DNA of 64,000 bases, taken from JAVBQO01 sp031548885. Lineage in GTDB: Bacteria > Patescibacteriota > Saccharimonadia > Saccharimonadales > Saccharimonadaceae. Shown in pieces: positions 33,549 to 42,030 of the stretch. The first letter of the stretch is position 1. Each line of letters starts with the position of its first letter. The position numbers and the translations under genes were made by a program. Where the stretch lies: positions 74,521 to 138,520 of the forward strand of contig JAVBQO010000006.1 in assembly GCA_031548885.1 (NCBI GenBank), given 5' to 3'. Under the pieces are notes generated by a model that saw only the letters and a program-made list of their open reading frames with translations, was not told the DNA's origin and did no database searches.

Positions 33549-34364
33549 CTACAACGAGAATGGTGTTGTAACGACCGTTTTCCACTGATCCTCGGTCGGG
33601 CCATCGGTCATTGCCGGGTTGGTGTCAACATTGTTATTGCGGTACTGCAATGCTTGGACCAAAATGTTGAACGCCATGGTGCCGTTTTGGGCGTCGTTTG
33701 TGGCTGCCGCGTCAAAATAGATGAAAGGCAAGACGCCAGCTGCTGGTGCCCATGTGGCGCTGCCGTCAGGCTCGCCGTTGGCACCGGAGCCACTGATTAC
33801 GTCGTCGGCTTCGGTGTAGCTGTCTTTGGCACCGTAATAAATCGGGTCGGCTGGTGGGTCGGGGCTAACGGTTGGTTGGGTGCAGGTTGTGCCAGGTAGC
33901 ATCGCCGCCATGTTGGCTGCGAAGCCGCCGGCTGCGTTGCTGGCTGCAATCAATTGACTCTGTGTAGCGGGGCCGGTGCAAACCCACAAATAACTGGCCA
34001 AATCGCCAGGGTTTGCTGGCGTTGCTCCGTCGCCTTCGACATATGGTTCGTCGCTAATGGCTGTAAATTCCAAAACGCTGCGAATCCAGGCCGATTTCGA
34101 ACCAGCGTTGGCGATACTACCGGGGTCAACAGTGACGACGTCGCCCGGATTGAGGTTGGCAATTACGCCGCCTGTAACGTCGTCGCCATTTTGGGCGATT
34201 GATGGTGTGCCGGTAATATCTAATGTGCCGGCCGTCGCTGAACCTTCGCCGTTGATCACATCGCTAAAATACGCGTAACCAACGCCGACGATGACGGTAA
34301 TCGCCGCGACGAGCGAAATGATGCCGAAGGCAAGTTTTTTCTTGTTGTTTTCTTTTCGAGCCAT
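33549..34364 (-). CDS. TasA/camelysin-family protein with SipW-type signal
   Basis: 271 residues, AGGAG before the ATG. The N-terminus reads KKKLAFGIISLVAAITVIVGVGYAYFSD, then ATAGTLDITGTP; Y-A-Y-F-S-D and A-T-A-G-x-L-x-I are hallmarks of the SipW-processed TasA/CalY (camelysin) family. The following part matches that family's pattern (NLNPGDVVTVDPGSIANAGSKSAWIR). TasA-like proteins form extracellular fibres; CalY is a surface protein of Bacillus cereus. The C-terminal half has a PAGVLPFIYFDA and MAFNILVQALQYRN section. It is adjacent to the SipW-like peptidase fusion, the same arrangement as tasA-sipW in Bacillus. Promoter at 34396-34424. Confidence 0.85.
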   Translation of the reverse strand: MARKENNKKKLAFGIISLVAAITVIVGVGYAYFSDVINGEGSATAGTLDITGTPSIAQNGDDVTGGVIANLNPGDVVTVDPGSIANAGSKSAWIRSVLEFTAISDEPYVEGDGATPANPGDLASYLWVCTGPATQSQLIAASNAAGGFAANMAAMLPGTTCTQPTVSPDPPADPIYYGAKDSYTEADDVISGSGANGEPDGSATWAPAAGVLPFIYFDAAATNDAQNGTMAFNILVQALQYRNNNVDTNPAMTDGPTEDQWKTVVTTPFSL

Positions 34365-34395
34365 AATTCTCCTAGAATATTATGATTATGGTTAG

Positions 34396-34424
34396 AGTGT
34401 AGCGTATCGATGGGCGCATTGCAA
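34396..34424 (-). promoter_or_regulatory. Promoter of the TasA-like gene
   Basis: On the minus strand TTGCAA (34419-34424), a 17-nt spacer and TACACT (34396-34401). AGGAG and the ATG follow. Confidence 0.6.
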
Positions 34425-34484
34425 ACGCGAAGTGCTTATGCAATAATAAAATTGTAGCGAAAAGAGAAAAATGAGGGTTGTGGT

Positions 34485-35870
34485 GTGAAAAACAAATTTT
34501 GGAGGAGTGTCAAGTTTTGGTCGGCGGTCAGCGCGGCCTTGTTTGTATTTGCAACGGTAGTCATGGTGCACGATAGCGCACAAGTCAACGCGGCCGAATT
34601 GAACGTCATCAGCAATGTGACGATTACCGGCTCCGCCACCACGATTCGCGTCGATGACACCGTGACGTTGCAGGCCAATTGGTCGGCGGCAACTGCGGCC
34701 GAAAACGACACGTTCACGATAAATTTCCCGTCGACACCGCAATTTCAAGGAGCACCGGCGATTTTCGCACTCAAAAATGCTAGTGACGAAACGATTGCGA
34801 ATTGCAATATTTCGGCGACGCAGGCGGTTTGTACGTTTACGGATTATGCCAACACGCATATCAATATGTCGGGCAACTTCTATTTTTCGGGGCAATTCAA
34901 ACAAACGTCGACCGGCGCAACGGTCAATTTCACGACTGGCACGGGCGTGACTATTCCGGTTGCTGTTCCGGGCGGCGGCATCGCACCCAAAGCCAATTTG
35001 GAAATTCCAGACGATCCATTCAAAGACGGTCGCACTGTTGACACCGATGCTGATGGTGTGGCAAATGTCATCGAATGGAGCGTGTATTCGCGCGGCGACG
35101 ATTTGGTAACGCCGGGCGGCGGATCGACTACTTTGACGGATACGTACGATAGTCGACAAGCGTTTGTCGCCGGATCTGTCGAAGTCTACACTGTGACATT
35201 CGAACAGTGGGAATCCGGCTCGCCATTTTCGTATATTATTCCGGTGGATGCGTCGGCTTATAATATAACTGATGATGCGCCGAACCACCAATTTGAAATC
35301 GCGTTTGATCCGGCACAGGTCGACCAGAGTTTGATGTATATCATTCAATATCAACTTCACATGCCGATTTCGTGGAACGCGGGCGATACGTTCACGAATA
35401 CGATTACTGGCGATAATATCGCGTCGTTTACGGGCTCGGTGGTTGTTTCGGCTAGCGGTGGCAACGCAGAGGGTTTTCCGTATCGCGAAATCGCTTTGAC
35501 AAAGTCAATCGAATTGGACGGTAACAGCGCGGCATTGACGGACGCCGCGTCGGCAACGTTCACGTTCGCGATCAGCTGCACGGAAAATGGCACGGCGCTG
35601 GATGGTTATCCGACAACGGTTGACGTGGTAGCGGGGCAGCGGGCGGAGTTCAAAACTATTCCCGTTGGTGCCACGTGCACCATCGACGAAACAAATTCTG
35701 GTGGCGCAGCCGAAGTGCGATACGATTTCACGAATCCGATTGACGTGACTGTCGATTCGCCGCCAGTTATCGAGCTGGTTGCAACAAATGTTTTTCGCGA
35801 AAATCCCGACCCGACTCCATCGCCAAATCCGGACGTGACGCCGGGCGTGCCGAACACTGGCCGGCGCTAG
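34485..35870 (+). CDS. Gram-positive-type adhesin with DUF5979-like repeat, ending in VPNTGRR
   Basis: 461 residues, GTG start preceded by GAGGG. Signal peptide (cleavage near VNAAE). Residues about 35-330 form two Ig-like lobes like the fibrinogen/collagen-binding adhesion domains of MSCRAMM proteins: SGSATTIRVDDTVTLQANW, a TYDSRQAFVAGSVEVYTV block and a TFTNTITG strand. A DUF5979-like domain (about 335-430; ALTKSIELDG, AGQRAEFKTIPVGATCTIDET) follows. The tail is Pro/Asn-rich and ends PGVPNTGRR at the stop with no membrane span, like the beta-helix protein at 24503-27955. Probably an adhesin. Divergent from the TasA-like gene, with which it may share regulation. Confidence 0.78.
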   Translation: MKNKFWRSVKFWSAVSAALFVFATVVMVHDSAQVNAAELNVISNVTITGSATTIRVDDTVTLQANWSAATAAENDTFTINFPSTPQFQGAPAIFALKNASDETIANCNISATQAVCTFTDYANTHINMSGNFYFSGQFKQTSTGATVNFTTGTGVTIPVAVPGGGIAPKANLEIPDDPFKDGRTVDTDADGVANVIEWSVYSRGDDLVTPGGGSTTLTDTYDSRQAFVAGSVEVYTVTFEQWESGSPFSYIIPVDASAYNITDDAPNHQFEIAFDPAQVDQSLMYIIQYQLHMPISWNAGDTFTNTITGDNIASFTGSVVVSASGGNAEGFPYREIALTKSIELDGNSAALTDAASATFTFAISCTENGTALDGYPTTVDVVAGQRAEFKTIPVGATCTIDETNSGGAAEVRYDFTNPIDVTVDSPPVIELVATNVFRENPDPTPSPNPDVTPGVPNTGRR

Positions 35871-36418
35871 ATTGGTTTGTCTTTTAACTTCATTTTGAAA
35901 CCGATAAAACTAAATAACAGATGAAGCAAAACCCAAATCGCAACCACCCATAGATACTGATACCAGCTCAATTGTACGAACGGCAGTGTGGCGATGGCGC
36001 CGCCGATGACGTAGTCTAGTTGGTCGAATGGGAACCACGACTGTCCGGGCTTTTTGCCGATGCGCCGTTTGAAAAAGCTCTCGATCGCGTCGCCGCCCAA
36101 CGCGCCGATTGCGAAAAGCGGTCCGACGATCAAAATCGGAATGTCGGTGTAGATTTCGCTGTTTAGCATCGCGACGTCTGGATGGCCGGACGCCAAAGCG
36201 ACTTGCAGCCACAGCGTTAACGTAGCCGTGACGATGCCACCGATCAGCCCACGCCACGTTTTGTTGCGGCCGAAAATTGGCTTGCCGTTGATGGTTTTGT
36301 TGAAATCCAGCGGCGCGTCGAATTTTTTCAGCCATGGGATTTTGGCCAGAAAAATCGGCGTCATGTTGGCGATGCCGGCCGGCAGGAAAAACCACAATGC
36401 GACCCAAATGCTGTTCAT
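35867..36418 (-). CDS. CDP-archaeol-synthase-like (CarS/DUF46) membrane protein
   Basis: 183 residues with about five membrane segments. The conserved cytoplasmic blocks are KTWRGLIGGIVTA, GALGGDAIESFFKRRIG and KPGQSWFPFDQLDYVIGG, which match the CarS/DUF46 family. In archaea CarS transfers CMP to an unsaturated archaetidic acid; bacterial relatives are of the CdsA superfamily. Here it probably activates a lipid or polyprenyl phosphate with CTP. It is third in a coupled operon (ATGA overlap with the PHP gene) behind a CDP-alcohol phosphotransferase, which would use such a CDP-lipid. The exact lipid cannot be read from sequence. Confidence 0.8.
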   Translation of the reverse strand: MNSIWVALWFFLPAGIANMTPIFLAKIPWLKKFDAPLDFNKTINGKPIFGRNKTWRGLIGGIVTATLTLWLQVALASGHPDVAMLNSEIYTDIPILIVGPLFAIGALGGDAIESFFKRRIGKKPGQSWFPFDQLDYVIGGAIATLPFVQLSWYQYLWVVAIWVLLHLLFSFIGFKMKLKDKPI

Positions 36419-37056
36419 TTTCGAAATCCTTTTTTTAGTCGATTAAGTTTCGGATAGACAATACCGAGGCCGACTTTTCGCGTATGGAGCGTTGCGCCAC
36501 GCAACAATTGCACAATATTTGTGTTCGTTACCACCGCTGTTTGTTCGTCAGAAATCTGCGAAAACGTCCGATTCCAGCCGTGGCGACCGTGTGCGTCGGA
36601 ACTGGCGGCTATGGTTTTGTGGTTCGCGAGCGCCCATGCCTGCGCCTGCGAACCGCGGTCTTGGAACACAGCCCGGCCGTTGGCGGTTTCGACGATGTCA
36701 ACGCAATCGGCGATGTCGTCGAGCGCCTCGAGTGAAATGCCGCTGCGAAAGGTTTCGAACGGATGTGGAATGTAGACGATTCCGCGTTGATCCATGATCT
36801 TTTCGCAAGTTTCGCGGGCGGTCAGTCCCGGTTCGATTTTTTCGCGCAGGAACAAACCGATGATTTCGCCGTCACTCGTCGTGATTTCTTCGCCAACGAT
36901 GATTTTCACACCCAACTTTTCGCGGGCGTCCAGTGCAAAATCGACACGATCGTGATCGGTGATGGCGATCACATCCAAATCCGATTTTTCGTAATCCTCC
37001 AAAGTCAAACCGCCGTCGGGCGAAGCAATCGAATGCGTGTGCAGGTCGATTTTCAT
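36415..37056 (-). CDS. PHP-domain phosphoesterase
   Basis: 213 residues. The PHP metal-binding motifs are present: MKIDLHTHSIASPDG at the start, AITDHDRVD, GEEITTSDGEI, YIPHPFETFR and SSDAHGRHG. Stand-alone PHP proteins of this length are often nucleoside 3',5'-bisphosphate or RNA/DNA phosphoesterases (TrpH type). It overlaps both neighbours by four bases (ATGA), so it is translated together with the two lipid genes, though nothing in the sequence ties it to lipids. Confidence 0.88.
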   Translation of the reverse strand: MKIDLHTHSIASPDGGLTLEDYEKSDLDVIAITDHDRVDFALDAREKLGVKIIVGEEITTSDGEIIGLFLREKIEPGLTARETCEKIMDQRGIVYIPHPFETFRSGISLEALDDIADCVDIVETANGRAVFQDRGSQAQAWALANHKTIAASSDAHGRHGWNRTFSQISDEQTAVVTNTNIVQLLRGATLHTRKVGLGIVYPKLNRLKKGFRK

Positions 37057-37718
37057 AGATGTTTCTGGATATTTATCAGGCGCTGAATGAACGTGAAAAG
37101 CGAGCCGATCGCGATGATCGTGACGACGCTCATCATGACGATTGCCGGATGATTGCTGATGATTGCGCCCAGAATCAGGCCGATGACTAACAGCGCTATA
37201 CGGATTTCAAACGGGAAAAGCCCAGCCGCGAAAACTTTTTTGTTCAGCGTCGCGTGATCGTATTTTTTCGATTTGTCGGCGGTGGCGACGGCGATTTCAC
37301 CGCGTGATTTGACGTACGAAACGCAAATCGACGCGCCCATCGCCAGTGCTGCCATCGCTGCGCCGCGCTGCATGCCGTGCTCTGCGAACCAATACACCAG
37401 TCCCGTGTACAGCATGACTTCTTTTAATCGGTCGGTTGACGAATCCAGAATCATGCCGACAGCGCTGGTTTTTTTGGTCAGCCGCGCCAATTCGCCATCC
37501 AACGTATCGAACAGCCCGAAAATAATCAACAAAATCGCTGCGAAAACCCACCACGAAGGCCCCAGCGCGATGAAAATCGCAATCGGCACATGCATGACAA
37601 CGCCAAAAATCGTGATCATGTTGGGCGTGATTTTGCCGCGGCTGACTTTGTGCAAAAATTTCGCAACAGATCGCATCGCGCCACGGACGCCGTTTTTGAA
37701 CCCCTCCAAAACGTTCAT
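37053..37718 (-). CDS. CDP-alcohol phosphatidyltransferase
   Basis: 221 residues, about six membrane segments. The family signature is intact: D-T-L-D-G-E-L-A-R followed by G-M-I-L-D-S-S-T-D (DxxDGxxARx8GxxxDxxxD). Such enzymes move a phosphatidyl group from CDP-diacylglycerol to glycerol phosphate, inositol phosphate or similar. The acceptor is undetermined; two GT4 enzymes of the PimA type at 42027-44305 make an inositol- or sugar-lipid product plausible. The ATG at 37718 is chosen because TGTTATAAT (minus strand, TATAAT at 37725-37730) ends 6 nt before it. First gene of the three-gene operon. Confidence 0.87.
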   Translation of the reverse strand: MNVLEGFKNGVRGAMRSVAKFLHKVSRGKITPNMITIFGVVMHVPIAIFIALGPSWWVFAAILLIIFGLFDTLDGELARLTKKTSAVGMILDSSTDRLKEVMLYTGLVYWFAEHGMQRGAAMAALAMGASICVSYVKSRGEIAVATADKSKKYDHATLNKKVFAAGLFPFEIRIALLVIGLILGAIISNHPAIVMMSVVTIIAIGSLFTFIQRLINIQKHL

Positions 37719-37724
37719 GGGATT

Positions 37725-37730
37725 ATTATA
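37725..37730 (-). promoter_or_regulatory. Extended -10 promoter of the lipid operon, predicted leaderless
   Basis: Minus-strand TGTTATAAT; TATAAT occupies 37725-37730 and ends 6 nt before the ATG. Confidence 0.55.
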
Positions 37731-37800
37731 ACATTTTGTTGACGACGCGCGATATATTCGGTACACTTAGCATAAGTAATTTGAACAAAAATACAAAAAT

Positions 37801-40422
37801 ATGGTGGCGAAAGAAAAAACAATAGGACAGCAAATCGACTTGGACAATTCGTCTGCGGGCGACGAGTTGCGACAGAAGTGGACTGAGGCTCTCGGGAAGC
37901 GTTGGAGTGACGATCCGGATCGCGACAGGAAAGTCGCCGCAGCTATGGCTATGCTCGAAAAAATGGCGCTCGAACAAGCGCCGCGCACCAACTACGCGCG
38001 GAAAATAGGTGCCAAAGCGGTCGAAATGGTGCAAAAAATCGGCGGGCACGTACGCGAAACCGTACGGCGTGGCGCCGAAAAATTGCACGCACGCAGGCCG
38101 CTGTATGTGAATCGATTGGGCAAGGTTGCTACAGCTAGTGTTCTCGTGGCTGCCATCGTTGCTCCTGTGGGTTCATCGGCACTAGAGATTTTTTCGCAGG
38201 ATGTGGGAACAACAATATCGGCTAATGAACGTGATGATGCACATCCACAGGGCGGTATAACAGCAAGTCTACCAGTTGCTGTTGAGAGCGCCATTGATCA
38301 AGATGCAGTTTTGAAGTCGGGCGAAAAATTGACGATGAACCAAGTTGTCGAGCGATTTGGCCCCTTGGTGCACGATGTTGTTTCGAAATCAGACAAATTA
38401 GCTCCGCCCGAGGACGCCATACTTGCCCAATTAGCTCATGAATCTGGTACGGGCCGTGATCAAGGGGCTTCGCGATTGGCGCTAGAAGGTAATAACTTCT
38501 TTGGCATCAAGGCGGATCAAGGATGGATTGAATCGGGTGGGTCGATAATTACGTTACCAACAACAGAAGTGGTAGATGGCAAAACTATCCAAATCGATGC
38601 GGCGTTTCGTGCTTATGAATCGCCACGCGAAGGAATCGAGGGTTATATCGAAAAGATTAATCAAGGTGCGTATCAAGGTAATGGAACATACGACCAACGA
38701 TACCTGCCGGCTTTGCAGGCATATGCTGATACAAATGACCCACGCGTTTACGCACAGGGTTTAGCCAATGCCGGTTACGCAACTGACCCTCAGTACGCGG
38801 ATAAGTTTGTGAGTAGTATCAACGAAGTCGAGTCGGTGCGTGTGTCGATTGCGAAGGCAGAAACGACCAAGACCGACGTGAGCGCCGTGCGAGAAACACC
38901 GAAAGAAAACTACGAAACGCCAACTCTGCAGAAAATCGTTGAAATTAGCAAAATGAAACAATCCAAAGACGGCAAAGTGCGTGCACAGGCGACTGCTTTG
39001 GAGAATCAATATGGCGTAGAGGCTGCGAAAAGTATGAATTTGTCACTCGAGGCCTACCGTGCGTCAACCGCAAAAATTGATCAGAGTCCGATGGAGCTAC
39101 GCGGGAACTATCCGATATTCAATGCTGACCAAAATAACTTGACTCAGCAAGGCGTGCACCGTATCGTTTTGCACTATACTGCGTTGGGATTGTACGATGA
39201 TGGATCGCCAAAACGGTATACTGGCATTGACGAACGAAATCCGAATGTTGGTGCGATCAATGACTCGGACTACTTTATGAAATCTATGAACAACGCCAAT
39301 CAGGGCTCTGTCCAGTTTTGGCAAGACCATGACGGCGTCGTTCATCAGCTGACGCCCGCTGGCGAAAACATGTACCACGTCAAAAGTGAGTTGGGGCGCG
39401 ATTCGGTCGGTATGGAAGTTGACGCAATAAATCAGGCTGATGTAACAGCTGAACAGCTAGAAAATGCGGCCTATTGGGTACTGAATATGGCCGAACAGAC
39501 GGGGTTGATTGATAAACCAATGAACGAAGTGGTGTTTGGGCACGGCGACCTGAACGAAGCACGCGGTGTCCAGGGCGGACACAGTGATTTCTCACGTCCG
39601 ACCATGAATGCGATTCGCGAAAAACTTGCCCCATTGTGGACGGAATTGCAACAACAGCGCAAAGAGGCCGCAGAAAAAGCTGCCGCAGAATCTACCGAGA
39701 AAACTACAGGCAAAGAATCCGCGATTCCCGAAACCCCATTCGCCGCACCCACCCCTGAACCCAGCGCTCTCGGCAGTATGACCGAAGGTTTAGCCGCAGC
39801 GAAACAAGAAGCCGACGAGCGAATCGCCGCCGAAAAAGCCGAAGCCGAACGCATCGCCGCCGAGCAAAAAGCCGCCGCCGAAAAGGCCGCCAAAGAAAAA
39901 GCTGACGCCGACCGTCGCGCCGCCATCAACGCTGAAGCGCAGAATATGCGAAACCAAGTCGCGTCGGGCGAAATCTACAAATCGTCGGCGAATATTCCGA
40001 TACCAGAGGATTTGAAAAACGTCTTGATCGACCATGGCGTACAGGATGGTTATCGTGAAGGTCGAAAGATTCCGGTTCACATCGTTAGTTTCAAAGATTA
40101 CCCGAATCTGAAAGTCAACGTCCGGATCGCCCGCGTGGTTCACCTGATGCTACAGGACATGGAGTCGCGCGGGTTCAAACCGTCGTGGAATTCAAGCTTC
40201 CGTACGTTTGATGAGCAGAGAGCTGAATACGAAAAAGATAATAACAACGCGGTTCCAGCTGGCTGGTCAAACCACCAACTTGGTTTGGCGATCGATTGGC
40301 AGACCAAAAATAACGACGGCAGTGATACGCCCGTTTACAAATACATGACGAACAAAAGCTCCAACCCAGCTTTTCTCGTCAACCAGGGGGAGCGCTGGCA
40401 TTGGTCGCCAACGGGTAATTAA
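37801..40422 (+). CDS. Three-activity peptidoglycan hydrolase (glucosaminidase, amidase, VanY carboxypeptidase)
   Basis: 873 residues. An N-terminal cytoplasmic part of about 105 residues precedes one membrane span (VATASVLVAAIVAPVG). The outside part holds three wall-cutting domains. About 180-350 is a GH73-type N-acetylglucosaminidase (ILAQLAHESGTG with the likely catalytic Glu, NNFFGIKAD). About 445-620 is an Amidase_2/PGRP-type N-acetylmuramoyl-L-alanine amidase (HRIVLHYTALG, GMEVDAIN, FGHGDLN, GGHSDFSRPT zinc and catalytic residues). About 640-720 is an Ala/Glu/Lys coiled coil. About 740-873 is a VanY-type D,D-carboxypeptidase (SSFRTFDEQ, SNHQLGLAIDW, GERWHWSP). Together they can cleave glycan, stem-peptide attachment and terminal D-Ala. 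No Shine-Dalgarno; a TACACT box lies about 35 nt upstream. Confidence 0.9.
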   Translation: MVAKEKTIGQQIDLDNSSAGDELRQKWTEALGKRWSDDPDRDRKVAAAMAMLEKMALEQAPRTNYARKIGAKAVEMVQKIGGHVRETVRRGAEKLHARRPLYVNRLGKVATASVLVAAIVAPVGSSALEIFSQDVGTTISANERDDAHPQGGITASLPVAVESAIDQDAVLKSGEKLTMNQVVERFGPLVHDVVSKSDKLAPPEDAILAQLAHESGTGRDQGASRLALEGNNFFGIKADQGWIESGGSIITLPTTEVVDGKTIQIDAAFRAYESPREGIEGYIEKINQGAYQGNGTYDQRYLPALQAYADTNDPRVYAQGLANAGYATDPQYADKFVSSINEVESVRVSIAKAETTKTDVSAVRETPKENYETPTLQKIVEISKMKQSKDGKVRAQATALENQYGVEAAKSMNLSLEAYRASTAKIDQSPMELRGNYPIFNADQNNLTQQGVHRIVLHYTALGLYDDGSPKRYTGIDERNPNVGAINDSDYFMKSMNNANQGSVQFWQDHDGVVHQLTPAGENMYHVKSELGRDSVGMEVDAINQADVTAEQLENAAYWVLNMAEQTGLIDKPMNEVVFGHGDLNEARGVQGGHSDFSRPTMNAIREKLAPLWTELQQQRKEAAEKAAAESTEKTTGKESAIPETPFAAPTPEPSALGSMTEGLAAAKQEADERIAAEKAEAERIAAEQKAAAEKAAKEKADADRRAAINAEAQNMRNQVASGEIYKSSANIPIPEDLKNVLIDHGVQDGYREGRKIPVHIVSFKDYPNLKVNVRIARVVHLMLQDMESRGFKPSWNSSFRTFDEQRAEYEKDNNNAVPAGWSNHQLGLAIDWQTKNNDGSDTPVYKYMTNKSSNPAFLVNQGERWHWSPTGN

Positions 40423-40497
40423 TTATGAAACGAACCAACACCAAACAATTTGCCCAGTTGACGCAACCGCTGCATTGCGGCGATAATGGAGATAAGC

Positions 40498-42030
40498 ATG
40501 AGTAAAAAACATAATACTGCATCACGAGAACCGCGATCGCCGGAGACCGAATCACCGGAGACTTTTGAGTTGCCGAAGATTCCTGGGTTGACACCCGAGT
40601 TGCTTGCTAAAATTACTGCTGCTGTCGATAAAAAATTCGCGGAAGATGCAGGAGAAGCCGCTCGCGCACAACACGACCAATCGCTCTATGACGAAATACT
40701 TGGCATGAACGAACAACCACCCGCCAAACCCGACCAAGAAGCATCCACCACAATTGACACGCCGCCCAAAACTCCGCCTACCGTCGACATATTGCCGACT
40801 GAAACCGTTGCGGAAATGCCACCATCGTTCGCCGACAAAACTATCGAAATTCCTGTGACTGGAATCGACGAACCTGACAAACAAACTGTCGTGTTGCTGC
40901 CGCCCGAAACCTTAATTGAAACCGATGATGATCCGGGCCACGTGACAGATGAAAAAGAGCGCGACGAGCTGTCCGCGAAAATTGACGAAATCACTGCGAA
41001 TGGCGATTTGACAATGGACGAAAAATTGGAAGCGATCGAAGCGCTGTTTGATGACATTGATACGATCAAGGATCCGGATGCGCTCAATCTATATCAAAAA
41101 GCCCGCGAAACGGTGCAGCAAAAACCCGAAAAATCGCCAACCAAGCCTACCGAAACAGACAACGAAGCGACAGCTCTGTTGCCGCCGCCAGATCTCAGTC
41201 TGCAGCTGAAACGCACCGATCAACCGGTCGAAAAAACGCCGGAAATACCAGCAACAAAACCTGCAGAATTAGGTGTCGCCGAAACTTCGCCGGAATCGAA
41301 CACACCATACGATGCAAAGGTTGAGCTGGAAAAACTTCGCGCTCTGCTGTCGGGCGAAAATCCCGGCAGTAGTTCTGCGGAAACCGAAAATCCCAGCGAT
41401 GATCCCGCCAAAGCCGAAAAAGCTGAACCGAACACTCAGCCCGAAACTCCGAAGTTTGAACAACTGAAATTGCGCGACCGACCGCTTCATGCGTTGACGA
41501 AGTTTTCGCTGTGGATCGATCGCGCCAATCAGCGCCGCGAAAACTACATCAACAGAGGCAAAAATCCAGAACGCCGCCGAAGAGCATTGTTCGCGGCGGA
41601 AATTGGTGGCGTCGCTGTGGCGGTTATTGCGGGTGCGTATATGCTTACAAGATACGGCGCGAGTATTGGCGCACCGAAATCCGCCGACGCAGAGCCCGCT
41701 CGTGCTACCGTGGACAACTTGAACGGCAGCAACGCTCCGGCTGTGAAAGTCCCAGACAGTTCTGCATTCAACGTCGACGCCGCTCCGACCGTTGTTCCGG
41801 CGGCCAACAAATTGCCCGAACCGCACGGCCAATATCCGTGGCAATGGGCAGCCGAAGCGTTTGGCCGCAACAGCGCCAGCCAGAAATTGCATGAAGGCGT
41901 CAAATTGCTGAACGAAAGCGGTCGCCACGCCGAAATCGTCAATATCGGCGCACCGAACGAATTCATCCGTGTCGACGGCCGTGACGATCCGACGTTCGTG
42001 GCCAATGCGCTGCGTGACGTTCTGGGCTAA
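40498..42030 (+). CDS. Single-pass membrane protein with long acidic cytoplasmic domain
   Basis: 510 residues, not recognised. GGAGA fixes the ATG at 40498. Residues 1-340 are acidic, rich in Pro, Glu, Thr and Lys and probably disordered, with a helical segment around 150-200 (DELSAKIDEITANGDLTMDEKLE). A very basic stretch (NPERRRRALF) precedes one membrane span (AEIGGVAVAVIAGAYML, about 365-385). The outer C-terminus carries a compact domain (about 430-510; YPWQWAAEAFG, KLHEGVKLLNESG, FIRVDGRDDPTFVANALR). The gene follows the wall hydrolase by 75 nt, and the two probably act together at the envelope; the role is unknown. Its 3' end overlaps the converging glycosyltransferase by four bases. 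Confidence 0.75.
   Translation: MSKKHNTASREPRSPETESPETFELPKIPGLTPELLAKITAAVDKKFAEDAGEAARAQHDQSLYDEILGMNEQPPAKPDQEASTTIDTPPKTPPTVDILPTETVAEMPPSFADKTIEIPVTGIDEPDKQTVVLLPPETLIETDDDPGHVTDEKERDELSAKIDEITANGDLTMDEKLEAIEALFDDIDTIKDPDALNLYQKARETVQQKPEKSPTKPTETDNEATALLPPPDLSLQLKRTDQPVEKTPEIPATKPAELGVAETSPESNTPYDAKVELEKLRALLSGENPGSSSAETENPSDDPAKAEKAEPNTQPETPKFEQLKLRDRPLHALTKFSLWIDRANQRRENYINRGKNPERRRRALFAAEIGGVAVAVIAGAYMLTRYGASIGAPKSADAEPARATVDNLNGSNAPAVKVPDSSAFNVDAAPTVVPAANKLPEPHGQYPWQWAAEAFGRNSASQKLHEGVKLLNESGRHAEIVNIGAPNEFIRVDGRDDPTFVANALRDVLG

Noticed and set aside
40425..40505. 26-codon ORF overlapping the start of the membrane protein gene at 40498
   Set aside because: Ends in ATGAGTAA overlapping the next ATG, which would suit a leader peptide, but no Shine-Dalgarno or conserved feature supports it.
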